Part shown: one piece after another, positions 26,641 through 34,326 of the stretch | Layout: each line of letters opens with the position of its first letter | Position numbering within the stretch: the first letter of the stretch is position 1 | Source: DAHVFK01 sp035310985 | GTDB taxonomy: Bacteria > Pseudomonadota > Gammaproteobacteria > Burkholderiales > SG8-39 | Direction of reading: 5' to 3' | DNA: 64,000 nucleotides | Assembly: GCA_035310985.1 (NCBI GenBank) | Contig: DATGDH010000037.1 | Span: forward strand, 59,959 to 123,958 | Made by a program: the position numbers and the translations under genes | The notes under the pieces: generated by a model | Database searches by the model: none | Told to the model about the DNA's origin: nothing | Seen by the model: only the letters and a program-made list of their open reading frames with translations

Positions 26641-27600
26641 ATGGATCCCCTGTCCGACGTGCTCAAGACCGTCCGCCTGGACGGCGCGGTCTACCTGAAC
26701 GCCGACTTCACCGCGCCGTGGTGCGCGCGCACGCGCTTCGGCATCATGGCGGCCGCCGGCCTGCCGGGCGCCGAAGGCCCCGCGGTGTTCTTCCACTTCC
26801 TGCTCGAGGGCCGCTGCCGGGTGCGCCTCGAGGGCGAGCGCGAATCGCTCGAGGCGGGACCGGGCGACATGATCCTGCTGCCGCACGACGACACGCACGT
26901 GCTCGGCAGCGACCTTCAGCTCGCGCCGTTGGACGCCGCCGGGATGGTTTCCCTTCCCGCCGCGGGCGAGATGATCCAGTTGCGCCACGGCGGCGGGGGC
27001 GAGCCGACGCGCTTCGTATGCGGCTACCTGCTGTGCGACCGGCGCATGACCAGGCCGCTGTTCGACTCGCTGCCGCGCCTGCTGCGCATCCCGCTGGGCG
27101 ACGCCCCGGGCGCGGGCTGGGTCGCCGACCTGCTGCGCGTCGGCGTGCGCGAGACCGCGGCCGCCAACCCGGGTAGCGCCTCGATGCTCGCCAAGCTCTC
27201 CGAGCTACTGTTCGTCGAGGCGATGCGCCGCTACGCGGCGTCGCTGCCCGCCGGGCAGAAAGGATGGCTCGCCGCGATGCGCGACCCGCAGCTCGGACGC
27301 GCGCTCGCGCTGATGCACGCCGAGCCGGGGCGCACTTGGACGGTCGAGGATCTTGCGCGCGAGGTGGCGCTGTCGCGCTCGGCGCTCGGCGAGCGCTTCG
27401 CCGAGCTGGTCGGCGAGCCGCCGATGCAGTACCTGACGCGCTGGCGCCTCGCGCTCGCGGCGCAATCGCTGCGCGCGGGCGCCGAGCCGATCGGGCGCAT
27501 CGCCGAGCGCATCGGCTACGACTCGGAGGCCGCGTTCAACCGCGCCTTCAAGCGCGAGTTCGGCGCGCCGCCGGCCAAGTGGCGCCGCAGCGCGGCCTGA
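26641..27600 (+). CDS. AraC family transcriptional regulator with cupin-type sensor domain
   Basis: 319 aa. The N-terminal half is an AraC-type cupin (G-P-G-D-M-I-L-L-P near 78-86, the typical ligand-pocket strand). The C-terminal 100 residues hold two helix-turn-helix motifs: V-E-D-L-A-R-E-V-A-L-S-R-S-A-L and I-A-E-R-I-G-Y-D-S-E-A-A-F-N-R-A-F-K-R, followed by F-G-A-P-P. It is divergent from the acyl-CoA-dehydrogenase-like gene and therefore a candidate regulator of it; the ligand is unknown. Convergent with the thioesterase gene with a 3-nt gap. Confidence 0.9.
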   Translation: MDPLSDVLKTVRLDGAVYLNADFTAPWCARTRFGIMAAAGLPGAEGPAVFFHFLLEGRCRVRLEGERESLEAGPGDMILLPHDDTHVLGSDLQLAPLDAAGMVSLPAAGEMIQLRHGGGGEPTRFVCGYLLCDRRMTRPLFDSLPRLLRIPLGDAPGAGWVADLLRVGVRETAAANPGSASMLAKLSELLFVEAMRRYAASLPAGQKGWLAAMRDPQLGRALALMHAEPGRTWTVEDLAREVALSRSALGERFAELVGEPPMQYLTRWRLALAAQSLRAGAEPIGRIAERIGYDSEAAFNRAFKREFGAPPAKWRRSAA

Positions 27601-27603
27601 GCG

Positions 27604-28017
27604 TCAGCGCTCCCCCCCGGAAAGCTTGCGCTGCACGCGCTGATCGAACTTCGCGACGTTCACCACCACGCGCTCGTGGCGGCCGTCGCCGATCAACTCG
27701 CGCTCGTCGCGCGCCTCGAGGCGAAAGCTTATCGTGCGGCCCTCGACCTTCGTCACCTCGGCGGTGGCGAAGACCTTCATCCCCACCGGGGTCGCGGCGA
27801 CGTGGCGCACCTCGAGCAGCGTCCCCAGGCTCTGGTAGCCCGCGGTCAGAAAACGCTCGCAGGCCGCGAGCGCCGCCGCCTCGAACAGGTTGATCATCAC
27901 TGGCGTCGCGAGCACGTGCACCTTGCCGCTGCCGACGCGCGGCGCGGTGTGCTCCTCGCTCACGGTGAGCTCGGTACGGCCGATCAGGCCAGGTCTCAGT
28001 TCGCTGGGCAAATCCAT
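27604..28017 (-). CDS. FlK-like (fluoroacetyl-CoA thioesterase family) hot-dog thioesterase
   Basis: 137 aa single-domain hot-dog protein. Thr38, Glu46 and His72 occur with exactly the spacing of the FlK triad (Thr42, Glu50, His76), in A-T-P-V-M-I-N-L-F-E and V-R-H-V-A-A-T-P-V-G-M. FlK hydrolyses fluoroacetyl-CoA in Streptomyces; bacterial homologues outside fluoroacetate producers probably act on other acyl-CoAs, so only the family is claimed. The start is the ATG 12 nt after the stop of the dedA remnant. It may be transcribed with that remnant. Confidence 0.85.
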   Translation of the reverse strand: MDLPSELRPGLIGRTELTVSEEHTAPRVGSGKVHVLATPVMINLFEAAALAACERFLTAGYQSLGTLLEVRHVAATPVGMKVFATAEVTKVEGRTISFRLEARDERELIGDGRHERVVVNVAKFDQRVQRKLSGGER

Positions 28018-28028
28018 CGTCTTCTCCG

Positions 28029-28307
28029 TCACGCGCGCCGCTTGCGCAGTCGCAGCCACCAGAGCAGGAGTCCTGCCCCGACCAAAGCCAGCGCGAGCAG
28101 CTCTTCCAGCCGTTGCAGATCGCCCAGCCACAGCTCAAGTCCCTTGCCGAAGGCGTAGCCCGCGCCCGCCACCGCCGCCGACCAGACGAGCGCGGCGGCG
28201 CAGTCGATCGCCAGGAAGCGCAGCCATGGCACTGCGCTCGCGCCGATCACGACGGCCGGGTAACCCCCAGGCCCGCAGCAGCTCCGAAGGATCCATGGCG
28301 CGCGCAT
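28029..28307 (-). pseudogene. dedA-family remnant with internal deletion and frameshift
   Basis: The downstream frame encodes the C-terminal third of a DedA/SNARE-associated protein: V-V-I-G-A-S-x-V-P-W-L-R-F-L followed by W-S-A-A-V-A-G-A-G-Y-A-F-G and a last membrane helix. From the ATG at 28296 another frame reads M-D-P-S-E-L-L-R-A-W-G, a typical DedA N-terminus. Removing one G from the run at about 28263-28267 joins them as R-A-W-G-Y-P-A-V-V-I-G-A. About 130 residues expected between are missing, apparently lost at a V-V-I-G-A repeat. From the ATG at 28307 the present frame would still give a 92-aa peptide. An assembly error is the alternative. Confidence 0.7.
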
Positions 28308-28326
28308 TCTGACGCAAAATACGCTC

Positions 28327-29592
28327 GTGCAGGCGAAACTCCCGCGCGTGGTGATCCTCGGCTGCGGCTTCGGCGGGTTGTTCGCCGCGCGCGCACTGGC
28401 GCATGCGCCGGTCGAGGTGACGGTGATCGACCGCACCAACCACCACCTGTTCCAGCCGCTCCTTTACCAGGTCGCGACCGCGGGTCTCGCCGCGCCGGCG
28501 ATCGCGGCGCCGATCCGCCAGATCCTGGCGCGCCAACGGAACACAACCGTGCTCTATGGCGAAGCCGAGCGCATCGACCCCGCGCGCCGCGCGGTGGTGC
28601 TGGAAGACGGCAGCGAGGTCGGGTACGAGCACCTGATCGTCGCCACCGGCGCCACGCACAGTTACTTCGGCCACGACGCCTGGCAGGCGCATGCGCCCGG
28701 GCTGAAGACGCTCGCCGACGCGTTCGAGATCCGCGAGCGCGTTCTGCTCGCCTTCGAGCGCGCCGAGCGCGAGCCCGACGCGGCAAGACGCGCCGCCTGG
28801 CTCACCTTCGTCGTGGTCGGCGCCGGTGCGACCGGCGTCGAGATGGCGGGAACGCTCGCCGAGATCGCGCGCCACACGCTGCGCGGCGAGTTCCGGCACT
28901 ACGATCCGCACAATGCGCGCGTGATGCTGCTCGAGGCCGGCGAGCGCGTGCTGCCCTCCTATCCCGACGATCTTTCGGCGAAGGCGAAGCTCCAGCTCGA
29001 GCGCTTGGGCGTCACCGTGTGGCTCGGGCGCAAGGTGAGCGGCATCGACGCCGAAGGCGTCGAGATGGGCGAGGAGCGCCTCGCCGCGAAGACGGTCATC
29101 TGGGCGGCGGGCGTCGCCGCCTCGCCGCTCGGCGCCTCGCTCGGCGCGCCGCTCGATCGCGCGGGACGCGTCATCGTCGAGCGGGACCTTTCGGTGCCGC
29201 GCTACCCGGAGATCGCGGTGATCGGCGACCTGGCGGCGCTGCCCTGGCACGAGCCGCCGGTGCCCGGCGTCGGGCCGGCGGCAAAGCAGATGGGGCGCCG
29301 CGCCGCAAAGAACATTCTGCTTCGTATGCGCCACGAGCCATCCAAAGCATTCCGTTACCGCGACTACGGCTCGCTCGCCACCATCGGCCGCAGCAAGGCG
29401 GTGGCCGTGCTCGGCCGCCTCAAGCTCTCGGGCTACCCAGCCTGGGTGATGTGGCTGGTCGCGCACATCTTCTTCCTCATCGGCTTCCGCAACCGGCTGG
29501 TGGTGCTGATCGACTGGGCCTGGGCGTACTGGACCTTCGAGCGCAGCGCGCGCGTCATCGCCAGCGCCGTCACGAAGAAGAGCGAGGGCTGA
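28327..29592 (+). CDS. ndh: Type II NADH:quinone oxidoreductase (NDH-2)
   Basis: 421 aa. FAD-binding G-C-G-F-G-G-L-F-A-A at the N-terminus, NADH-binding V-G-A-G-A-T-G-V-E-M-A-G near 165-176, a V-I-W-A-A-G-V segment, and the conserved G-D-L-A-A near 305. C-terminal amphipathic and hydrophobic stretches (W-V-M-W-L-V-A-H-I-F-F-L-I-G) attach the enzyme to the inner membrane. It oxidises NADH and reduces quinone without pumping protons. Start GTG. Divergent from the dedA remnant; its 3' end overlaps the YffB-like gene by 23 nt. Confidence 0.93.
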   Translation: MQAKLPRVVILGCGFGGLFAARALAHAPVEVTVIDRTNHHLFQPLLYQVATAGLAAPAIAAPIRQILARQRNTTVLYGEAERIDPARRAVVLEDGSEVGYEHLIVATGATHSYFGHDAWQAHAPGLKTLADAFEIRERVLLAFERAEREPDAARRAAWLTFVVVGAGATGVEMAGTLAEIARHTLRGEFRHYDPHNARVMLLEAGERVLPSYPDDLSAKAKLQLERLGVTVWLGRKVSGIDAEGVEMGEERLAAKTVIWAAGVAASPLGASLGAPLDRAGRVIVERDLSVPRYPEIAVIGDLAALPWHEPPVPGVGPAAKQMGRRAAKNILLRMRHEPSKAFRYRDYGSLATIGRSKAVAVLGRLKLSGYPAWVMWLVAHIFFLIGFRNRLVVLIDWAWAYWTFERSARVIASAVTKKSEG

Positions 29593-29932
29593 GCGCGCGC
29601 GCGAACTCCGCCGGGTCGAACCCCACCAGCAGTTTCCCGCCCGCTTCGACGATCGGCCGGCGGATCGCGCTCGTGTTCGCCTCCAGCAGCGCGAACATCC
29701 TCGCCTCGGTCAGATTAACCCGCTGCGTCTCAGGAATCTTCCTCCACGTCGGCCCACGCGTATTCGCGAGCGTCTCCCAGCCCGCCTGCTTCGCCCACGC
29801 CTTCAGCTTGCCCGGCGGAACGCCCGCCTTCTTGTAGTCGTGGAACTCGTATTCGACGCCGTGCGCGTCGAGCCACGCGAAAGCCTTCTTCATCGTGTCG
29901 CAGTTCTTGATTCCGTAGATCTTTACTCGCAT
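29570..29932 (-). CDS. ArsC/Spx-family reductase, YffB type
   Basis: 120 aa thioredoxin-fold protein. Cys11 in K-N-C-D-T-M-K-K is the N-terminal thiol; V-G-F and R-R-P-I-V-E motifs match the YffB branch of the arsenate-reductase-like family, and T-R-G-P-T-W-R is in the expected place. YffB proteins bind glutathione and are not established arsenate reductases; no ars genes are nearby. The start ATG has no strong ribosome site. It ends inside the 3' end of ndh (convergent) and lies 11 nt from the lactonase gene upstream, so the two may be cotranscribed. Confidence 0.87.
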   Translation of the reverse strand: MRVKIYGIKNCDTMKKAFAWLDAHGVEYEFHDYKKAGVPPGKLKAWAKQAGWETLANTRGPTWRKIPETQRVNLTEARMFALLEANTSAIRRPIVEAGGKLLVGFDPAEFARALSPRSSS

Positions 29933-29943
29933 GTCTTGCAGGA

Positions 29944-30888
29944 CTAGCCGCCGGCCACGCCTTGTGTATTGACGTAGAGCGCATAGAGCGAGGTGGTCGC
30001 CGCCATGAACAGGCGGTTGCGGTGCGCGCCGCCGAAGCAGACATTCGCGCAGCGTTCCGGCAGGTCGATGCTGCCGATGAGGCGCCCGTCCGGGTTGAAC
30101 ACGTGAACGCCGTCCAGGCCCTCCTCGCCCATGCCCCAGCCGCACCAGAGGTTGCCGTCGATGTCCACGCGAAAGCCGTCGGGCGTGCCATTCGGCCCCG
30201 CGTCGATCAGGACCCGCCGGTTCGCGAGCGACTTTCCGCCGACGACATCGTAGGCGAGGATCTTGCGCGGCACCGCGCGCGACTCGACGATGTAGAGGAT
30301 CGACTCGTCGGGCGAGAACGCGAGGCCGTTGGGCTGGTTGATGCCCTCGGCGACGTTCGTGAGCGCGCCCGCGGGATCGATGCGATAAACGTTGGTCGCC
30401 ACCTCGGAAGGTGCCTTGAAGCCCTCGTACCAGGAAAGGATGCCGAAGCTCGGGTCGGTGAACCAGATCGAGCCGTCGGACTTGCAGACGATGTCGTTCG
30501 GCGAATTGAGGCGCTTGCCCTCGAACCGGTCGGCCAGGACCGTGATTGCCCCGTCGGGCTCGGTGCGCGTGACGCGGCGTGCGCCGTGCTCGCAGGTGAG
30601 CAGCCGCCCCTGCCGGTCGCGCGTATTGCCGTTGGCGTGATCAGACGGCTTGCGCCAGGGGCCGACCGCTGCGGTCTCCTCGTCCCAGCGCCACATGCAG
30701 TTCCCGGGCACGTCGCTCCAGAGCAGGCAGCGAAGGTCGCCGAAATAGACCGGCCCCTCGGCCCAGCGCGTGACGCCCGCCGCCAGGCGCTCGACCTTGG
30801 CCAGCGGCAAGCGGTAGCGAGCGAAGGAAGCGTCCACGTCCCTGACTGCGACATCGGGAACGCGCATGCTGGGTGTCCATTCGGGCAT
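29944..30888 (-). CDS. SMP-30/gluconolactonase/LRE-family protein
   Basis: 314 aa six-bladed propeller lactonase type. Typical features: W-A-E-G-P-V-Y with metal-ligand Glu near residue 44, L-N-S-P-N-D-I-V with Asn/Asp near 135, G-S-I-W-F-T-D-P-S-F-G, and Q-P-N-G-L-A-F-S-P-D-E. The family opens sugar lactones or related esters in a calcium-dependent way. The ThDP enzyme gene ends 39 nt upstream on the same strand, but a TATAGT box between them suggests its own start site too. Substrate unknown. Confidence 0.88.
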   Translation of the reverse strand: MPEWTPSMRVPDVAVRDVDASFARYRLPLAKVERLAAGVTRWAEGPVYFGDLRCLLWSDVPGNCMWRWDEETAAVGPWRKPSDHANGNTRDRQGRLLTCEHGARRVTRTEPDGAITVLADRFEGKRLNSPNDIVCKSDGSIWFTDPSFGILSWYEGFKAPSEVATNVYRIDPAGALTNVAEGINQPNGLAFSPDESILYIVESRAVPRKILAYDVVGGKSLANRRVLIDAGPNGTPDGFRVDIDGNLWCGWGMGEEGLDGVHVFNPDGRLIGSIDLPERCANVCFGGAHRNRLFMAATTSLYALYVNTQGVAGG

Positions 30889-30894
30889 GAACTT

Positions 30895-30900
30895 ACTATA
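30895..30900 (-). promoter_or_regulatory. -10 box six bases before the lactonase start
   Basis: TATAGT on the minus strand followed by 6 nt and then the ATG. A transcription start 6-7 nt after the box would fall on the start codon, giving a leaderless mRNA. No clear -35. Confidence 0.45.
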
Positions 30901-30927
30901 ACCCCGTCCGGCGGCCTCCCCTGGTCG

Positions 30928-32604
30928 TTAAGCCTTTCCTTCCTTGGCAGGCTGAGGATGCGCGCGACGCATGGTCGGCGACATGACCCTGGCGGAGACG
31001 TGAAAGTCCCACACCGCGGCGCCGCCGCTCGCGGCGAACTCCGCCACGCGTTTCGGCAGGTCCTCCAGGCTCGTGAAGGTCTTGCCCGCTAGCCCAAATC
31101 CGCGCGCGATGCCCGCGAAATCGCAGTAGCCGAACACCGATCCGTCCTCGGACATCCCCTCCGAGCGCATCTTGTGCAGCTCGGAGCCGTACGCCCCGTC
31201 GTTCATCACGACGATCAGGATGTTCAGCCGATGACGCTTGATGGTTTCGAGCTCCTGCACGTGCATCATCAGGCTGCCGTCGCCGTCGAACAGCACGACG
31301 CTGCGATCCGGGCGCGCCGCCGCGACCCCCATGGCGAACGAGATGCCGTTGCCGATGGCGCCGAACTCGCGGATGGTGAGGAACTTCTCCTGCGGACGCG
31401 AAGGCATCTGGGCGAAGAACCATGAACAGTGGCCGCCCGAGTTCACCATCTCCCAGTCGTGCGGCAGGGCTTTCTCCAGCGCCTCGACCACGTCGCGCGG
31501 GTCGAGCAGCCCCGGCTCGACCTCGAACACGTGGCTGTCGGGTTTCGAATCGCGGATGCGCGCGGCCATCGCAGCGCTGCGCCACGTCCGGTCGCGGGCC
31601 GGCAAGGCCGCCGTCAACGCCTCGACTCCCAGACGCGCGTCGGCCCGCAGGTGATGGCGCGCCACCTCCTGGCCCTGGCTGACCGCGACGGGATCGACAT
31701 CGACGTGCAGCATCTTCGCCTTCGGCCAAAGCTGGCCGCCGCCGCCCGCATGGTAGGCGAGCGAGCAGCCGACCGCGACGACGAGGTCGGCCTGCGCAAG
31801 GTACTCGAGGCCGGCCTCGGGCGTGAAGCTGCCCGAGATGCCGATGCAGAAAGGATCGTCGTTAAACAGACCTCGCGCGGGAAGCGTCGTGGACAGCACT
31901 CCGCCGGTCTTCTTTGCCAACGCGCGGCAAGCCGCCCCTGCCCCGGCCTCGGCGGCACCCAACCCGGCCAGCACGACCACCCGTTCGGCGCCGGCGACCA
32001 GTCGCGCGGCGCTCGCCACGTCGTCGGGATGCGGCGGAATCGGCGAAAGGCGCGGCAACAGCTTGCGCGAGGGCGTGGGCAGATCCGGCCGCCCCTCCCA
32101 GGGCCGGGCCTGCAGGTCGAACGGGATCCCGATCACCACCGGCCGGCGCTCGCGGCGCGCCTGCAGGAACGCGTCGCGCACGGCAACGGGCATGCGCTCT
32201 ACCATGTGCAGACGGTGATAGGCGGCGCCCGTCGCGGTGATGAGCGGCGCCTGGTCGATTTCCTGGTTGTACCAGCCGCTCTTCAGCGGCGCCTCTCCTG
32301 CGAACACCACGAGCGGCAAATGCGCGCGCACGGCTGCGGGGAGGGCGGTGGTCAGTTGCGTCACGCCGGGCCCGCACGTCACGCTCGCCACGCCCACGTC
32401 CTGGTTCTTGCGCGAGTACGCCATGGCGGCGGCGAGCGCGCAATGCTCGTGCCTGACATACACGAAGCGGCATCCCTCCTCGGACAGCCGCGCGGCCCAG
32501 TTCATGTTCGCATCTCCGAGAAGCGCAAAACATGTGCGCACGTCCTCCTGCGCGAAGGCCTTTGCGAGGATGTCGTACACGCGCGGATTGGCTTCATTCA
32601 TCAT
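30928..32604 (-). CDS. Thiamine diphosphate-dependent enzyme (acetolactate-synthase-like)
   Basis: 558 aa with the three ThDP-enzyme domains. The N-terminal Pyr domain carries the activating Glu in V-R-H-E-H-C-A-L-A-A-A-M-A, the middle domain resembles the nucleotide-binding fold of the acetohydroxyacid synthase family, and the PP domain has the G-D-G-S-L-M ... N-D ThDP-binding motif near 445-475. Reaction is unknown: decarboxylase, carboligase and sulfo-acid lyase relatives share this layout. The third Met codon was chosen as start because GAAGG lies 7 nt before it; the first ATG lies only 1 nt after that site. Next to the lactonase gene, which hints at sugar-acid breakdown (inference). Confidence 0.85.
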   Translation of the reverse strand: MMNEANPRVYDILAKAFAQEDVRTCFALLGDANMNWAARLSEEGCRFVYVRHEHCALAAAMAYSRKNQDVGVASVTCGPGVTQLTTALPAAVRAHLPLVVFAGEAPLKSGWYNQEIDQAPLITATGAAYHRLHMVERMPVAVRDAFLQARRERRPVVIGIPFDLQARPWEGRPDLPTPSRKLLPRLSPIPPHPDDVASAARLVAGAERVVVLAGLGAAEAGAGAACRALAKKTGGVLSTTLPARGLFNDDPFCIGISGSFTPEAGLEYLAQADLVVAVGCSLAYHAGGGGQLWPKAKMLHVDVDPVAVSQGQEVARHHLRADARLGVEALTAALPARDRTWRSAAMAARIRDSKPDSHVFEVEPGLLDPRDVVEALEKALPHDWEMVNSGGHCSWFFAQMPSRPQEKFLTIREFGAIGNGISFAMGVAAARPDRSVVLFDGDGSLMMHVQELETIKRHRLNILIVVMNDGAYGSELHKMRSEGMSEDGSVFGYCDFAGIARGFGLAGKTFTSLEDLPKRVAEFAASGGAAVWDFHVSARVMSPTMRRAHPQPAKEGKA

Positions 32605-32716
32605 CGTCATACCTTCATGGGTTCCAGCGTCCTGATCGAGCCAGCACACACCTCCCGGCTGTTAGCCCGAAGTGTCCACTAATTCGGGGGAAGTTTGCGG
32701 TCCGCACCAGCTACGG

Positions 32717-32728
32717 GTTAGACCGCAT
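32717..32728. repeat. Left arm of 12-bp inverted repeat (GTTAGACCGCAT)
   Basis: GTTAGACCGCAT, perfectly complementary to 33069-33080. It starts with a GTTRRRY integron-like core site; read on the minus strand it starts RYYYAAC downstream of the small gene, where an attC would begin. Confidence 0.6.
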
Positions 32729-32740
32729 TCAGCGCACAGA

Positions 32741-33070
32741 CTATAGGCCATAGGTTAATGCCCGCAGAATAAACATCGAGTACAGCACAGCCAAGTAATT
32801 GAAAGCGGCCAAGCCAATGGCGAAACCGAACCGCGCTACCCCGCTGCTCGTAGGCCAGCGTGCGCCCGCCAGCCAGAACAAGTAAACGAACGAGATAGCG
32901 ACGACGCCCCCGACGAATTCATAGAACCCGCCCTCCGGGATGAACTTCCTTAGCAACCAAGCTGGCGAAAGTCCCATTACAGCACTCGGGGCGACCCAGC
33001 CAGCCGCAAGGCCTGCGACGAACAACGGAAGCGAGATTCCGCGAGCCTCAGCAGGGAGATCGGCGCTCAT
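32741..33070 (-). CDS. Small hypothetical membrane protein of the islet
   Basis: 109 aa with three predicted membrane segments (about 12-30, 47-67 and 78-105). No family is recognised. Base composition and codon use are less GC-biased than the neighbours, a sign of transfer. The ATG lies three bases after a GTTAGAC core, the distance seen in integron gene cassettes, and its stop is followed 17 nt later by GTCTAAC. No ribosome site is visible, which is also common in cassettes. The coding status rests on the open frame and its membrane pattern. Confidence 0.55.
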   Translation of the reverse strand: MSADLPAEARGISLPLFVAGLAAGWVAPSAVMGLSPAWLLRKFIPEGGFYEFVGGVVAISFVYLFWLAGARWPTSSGVARFGFAIGLAAFNYLAVLYSMFILRALTYGL

Positions 33071-33080
33071 GCGGTCTAAC
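33069..33080. repeat. Right arm of 12-bp inverted repeat (ATGCGGTCTAAC)
   Basis: Exact complement of 32717-32728. It includes two bases of the small gene's start codon, so gene and repeat are physically joined. Confidence 0.6.
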
Positions 33081-33166
33081 GCTATATGGATACGAAAAGT
33101 GTCCAGATAACATCGTCAGCGTCAGTGCATCTCGCGTCAATGGAACCTTGAATCAACACGTTAGAT
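33074..33166. repeat. attC-like segment between GTCTAAC and GTTAGAT cores
   Basis: The 93-nt segment begins with RYYYAAC (GTCTAAC) and ends with GTTRRRY (GTTAGAT), as an attC would and within the usual length range. The inner L boxes do not pair by eye, so this is a weak call and may be a degenerate site or chance. Confidence 0.25.
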
Positions 33167-33305
33167 GCCTTGCGCAAATTTCTGAAGCTGAATATCTGGC
33201 AAGAAATGGGACAAGGCGCGGATTCGCCTCTGGAATCCGCTTCGCCGCCGGACGACGGGTAAAACGGCGACTAATTGATCGACTAGCGACGCGCCGGCTA
33301 GCGCG

Positions 33306-33689
33306 TCATTGGTCGCACGCGCCCACGCGCTCGGCGTCGACCGTCTCGTGACGGCCGGCGCGCCACATGTCGATGGTCACCGCCTGCGTGGACGCCGAGT
33401 TGACGATCAGCTCGCTCGCTTCCCTGTCCGGGCATTCGACCCGCACGCTCGTGGTGCGCGGCACGGGCTCGCGCACGGTGACGCGGCAGCCGCTCTTCTC
33501 GCGCTCGCGCGCGGCGGCGATCGCGTCGACGACCTTGTCGAGCGGATTGCCGCACAGCGTCGTCTCGCGCGACTCGCCGTTCGCCCTGCTCTTCAGCACC
33601 CACTTGCCCGGCTGCACGACCGGCAGCGCGGCGTAGGTGCTCGCGGCGGCGGCGAGCGCGGCGAGTGCGACGACGATGCGCGCGCTCAT
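33306..33689 (-). CDS. Secreted DUF3617-like protein
   Basis: 127 aa. A signal peptide (about 1-20) is followed by V-Q-P-G-K-W and paired cysteines (T-L-C-G, S-G-C-R, V-E-C-P) with a final V-G-A-C-D, the pattern of DUF3617 periplasmic proteins. Function is unknown. The ATG overlaps the stop of the DUF1697 gene (ATGA), so translation is probably coupled. It is shorter than many DUF3617 members. The family call is tentative. Confidence 0.7.
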   Translation of the reverse strand: MSARIVVALAALAAAASTYAALPVVQPGKWVLKSRANGESRETTLCGNPLDKVVDAIAAAREREKSGCRVTVREPVPRTTSVRVECPDREASELIVNSASTQAVTIDMWRAGRHETVDAERVGACDQ

Positions 33690-34225
33690 TTCGCCTTGGG
33701 CGCGGACAGGTCGCGCAGCGCGCGCACGGTGCGCAGGTTGCGCGTCGTGGCGGGCACACCGAGGTGCGTCTCGAAGTAGCGCGTGGTGAGCTTCGACTTG
33801 GCGTAGCCGTGCGGGCAATGCAGCAGCACCGCGCGGCCGACGAGCACCGCCTTCTCGCCTTCGGCGAGAGGCAGCGCCAGCTCCGAGAAACGCGTCTCCG
33901 GGACGTGACGGAACATGAACGTCGCGTGGCAGAACTTCTCCTCCTGCCCCTGCAGCGGGTTCGCGCTGAGGACCTGCTCGAGCTCGTCGGCGCGCAGCAC
34001 CAGCACTTCGACCTCGTGCCCGAATTCCTGGGCGATGCGCGCCTTGAGCGCAGCGGCCACTTCGGACGCGGCTCCCTGCCCGACGAACACCAGGTTGCCG
34101 CTCTGGAGGTAGCTGCGCACCTCGGAAAAGCCGAGCGCCTCGCAGCTCTTGACGAGCTCCGCCATGCCGATCTTCTTCTTGCCGGCGACGTTCACGCCGC
34201 GCAGCAGCGCAACGTAGGTCATCAT
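33686..34225 (-). CDS. DUF1697 family protein
   Basis: 179 aa. The opening Y-V-A-L-L-R-G-V-N-V-A-G-K and then Y-L-Q-S-G-N-L-V-F are the hallmark of DUF1697, a cytosolic family of unknown function with a duplicated alpha/beta fold. A late K-L-T-T-R-Y-F-E segment is also typical. Two Met codons open the frame; either could start. Upstream, 101 nt separate it from the rhodanese gene; this spacer contains only a small hairpin (CTTACG/CGTAAG at 34262-34277). Confidence 0.88.
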   Translation of the reverse strand: MMTYVALLRGVNVAGKKKIGMAELVKSCEALGFSEVRSYLQSGNLVFVGQGAASEVAAALKARIAQEFGHEVEVLVLRADELEQVLSANPLQGQEEKFCHATFMFRHVPETRFSELALPLAEGEKAVLVGRAVLLHCPHGYAKSKLTTRYFETHLGVPATTRNLRTVRALRDLSAPKAK

Positions 34226-34326
34226 CTGCGCGCACCACCGCCGTTCGCCATCGCCCTCCCCTTACGTACCCGTAAGCCCCGCGGATCGACCCCGGCCGCC
34301 GGCCCATACTCTAACCGCAACCGTGG

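Larger units (their letters stand above)
32671..33166. other. GC-poor islet with cassette-like organisation
   Basis: Composition drops sharply: by hand count 77 of 160 bases are G or C at 33081-33240, against about 70% around it. The islet holds one small membrane-protein gene with its ATG 3 nt after a GTTAGAC core. An 8-bp direct repeat AGTGTCCA (32671-32678 and 33098-33105) brackets it, and a 12-bp inverted repeat lies inside. No transposase or integrase is present. From 33167 to 33305 nothing else is recognisable. Confidence 0.5.

Noticed and set aside
29570..29932. Arsenate reductase
   Set aside because: ArsC fold with one N-terminal Cys, but motifs fit the YffB branch and no arsenic genes are nearby.
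32671..33105. Intact insertion sequence or MITE
   Set aside because: No transposase, and the inverted repeats are not adjacent to the direct repeats, so standard element ends are not met.
33306..34307. One long minus-strand frame covering both the DUF3617-like and DUF1697 genes
   Set aside because: Its first two thirds is a shadow of DUF1697 in another frame; only the last 127 codons have a signal peptide and a family pattern.
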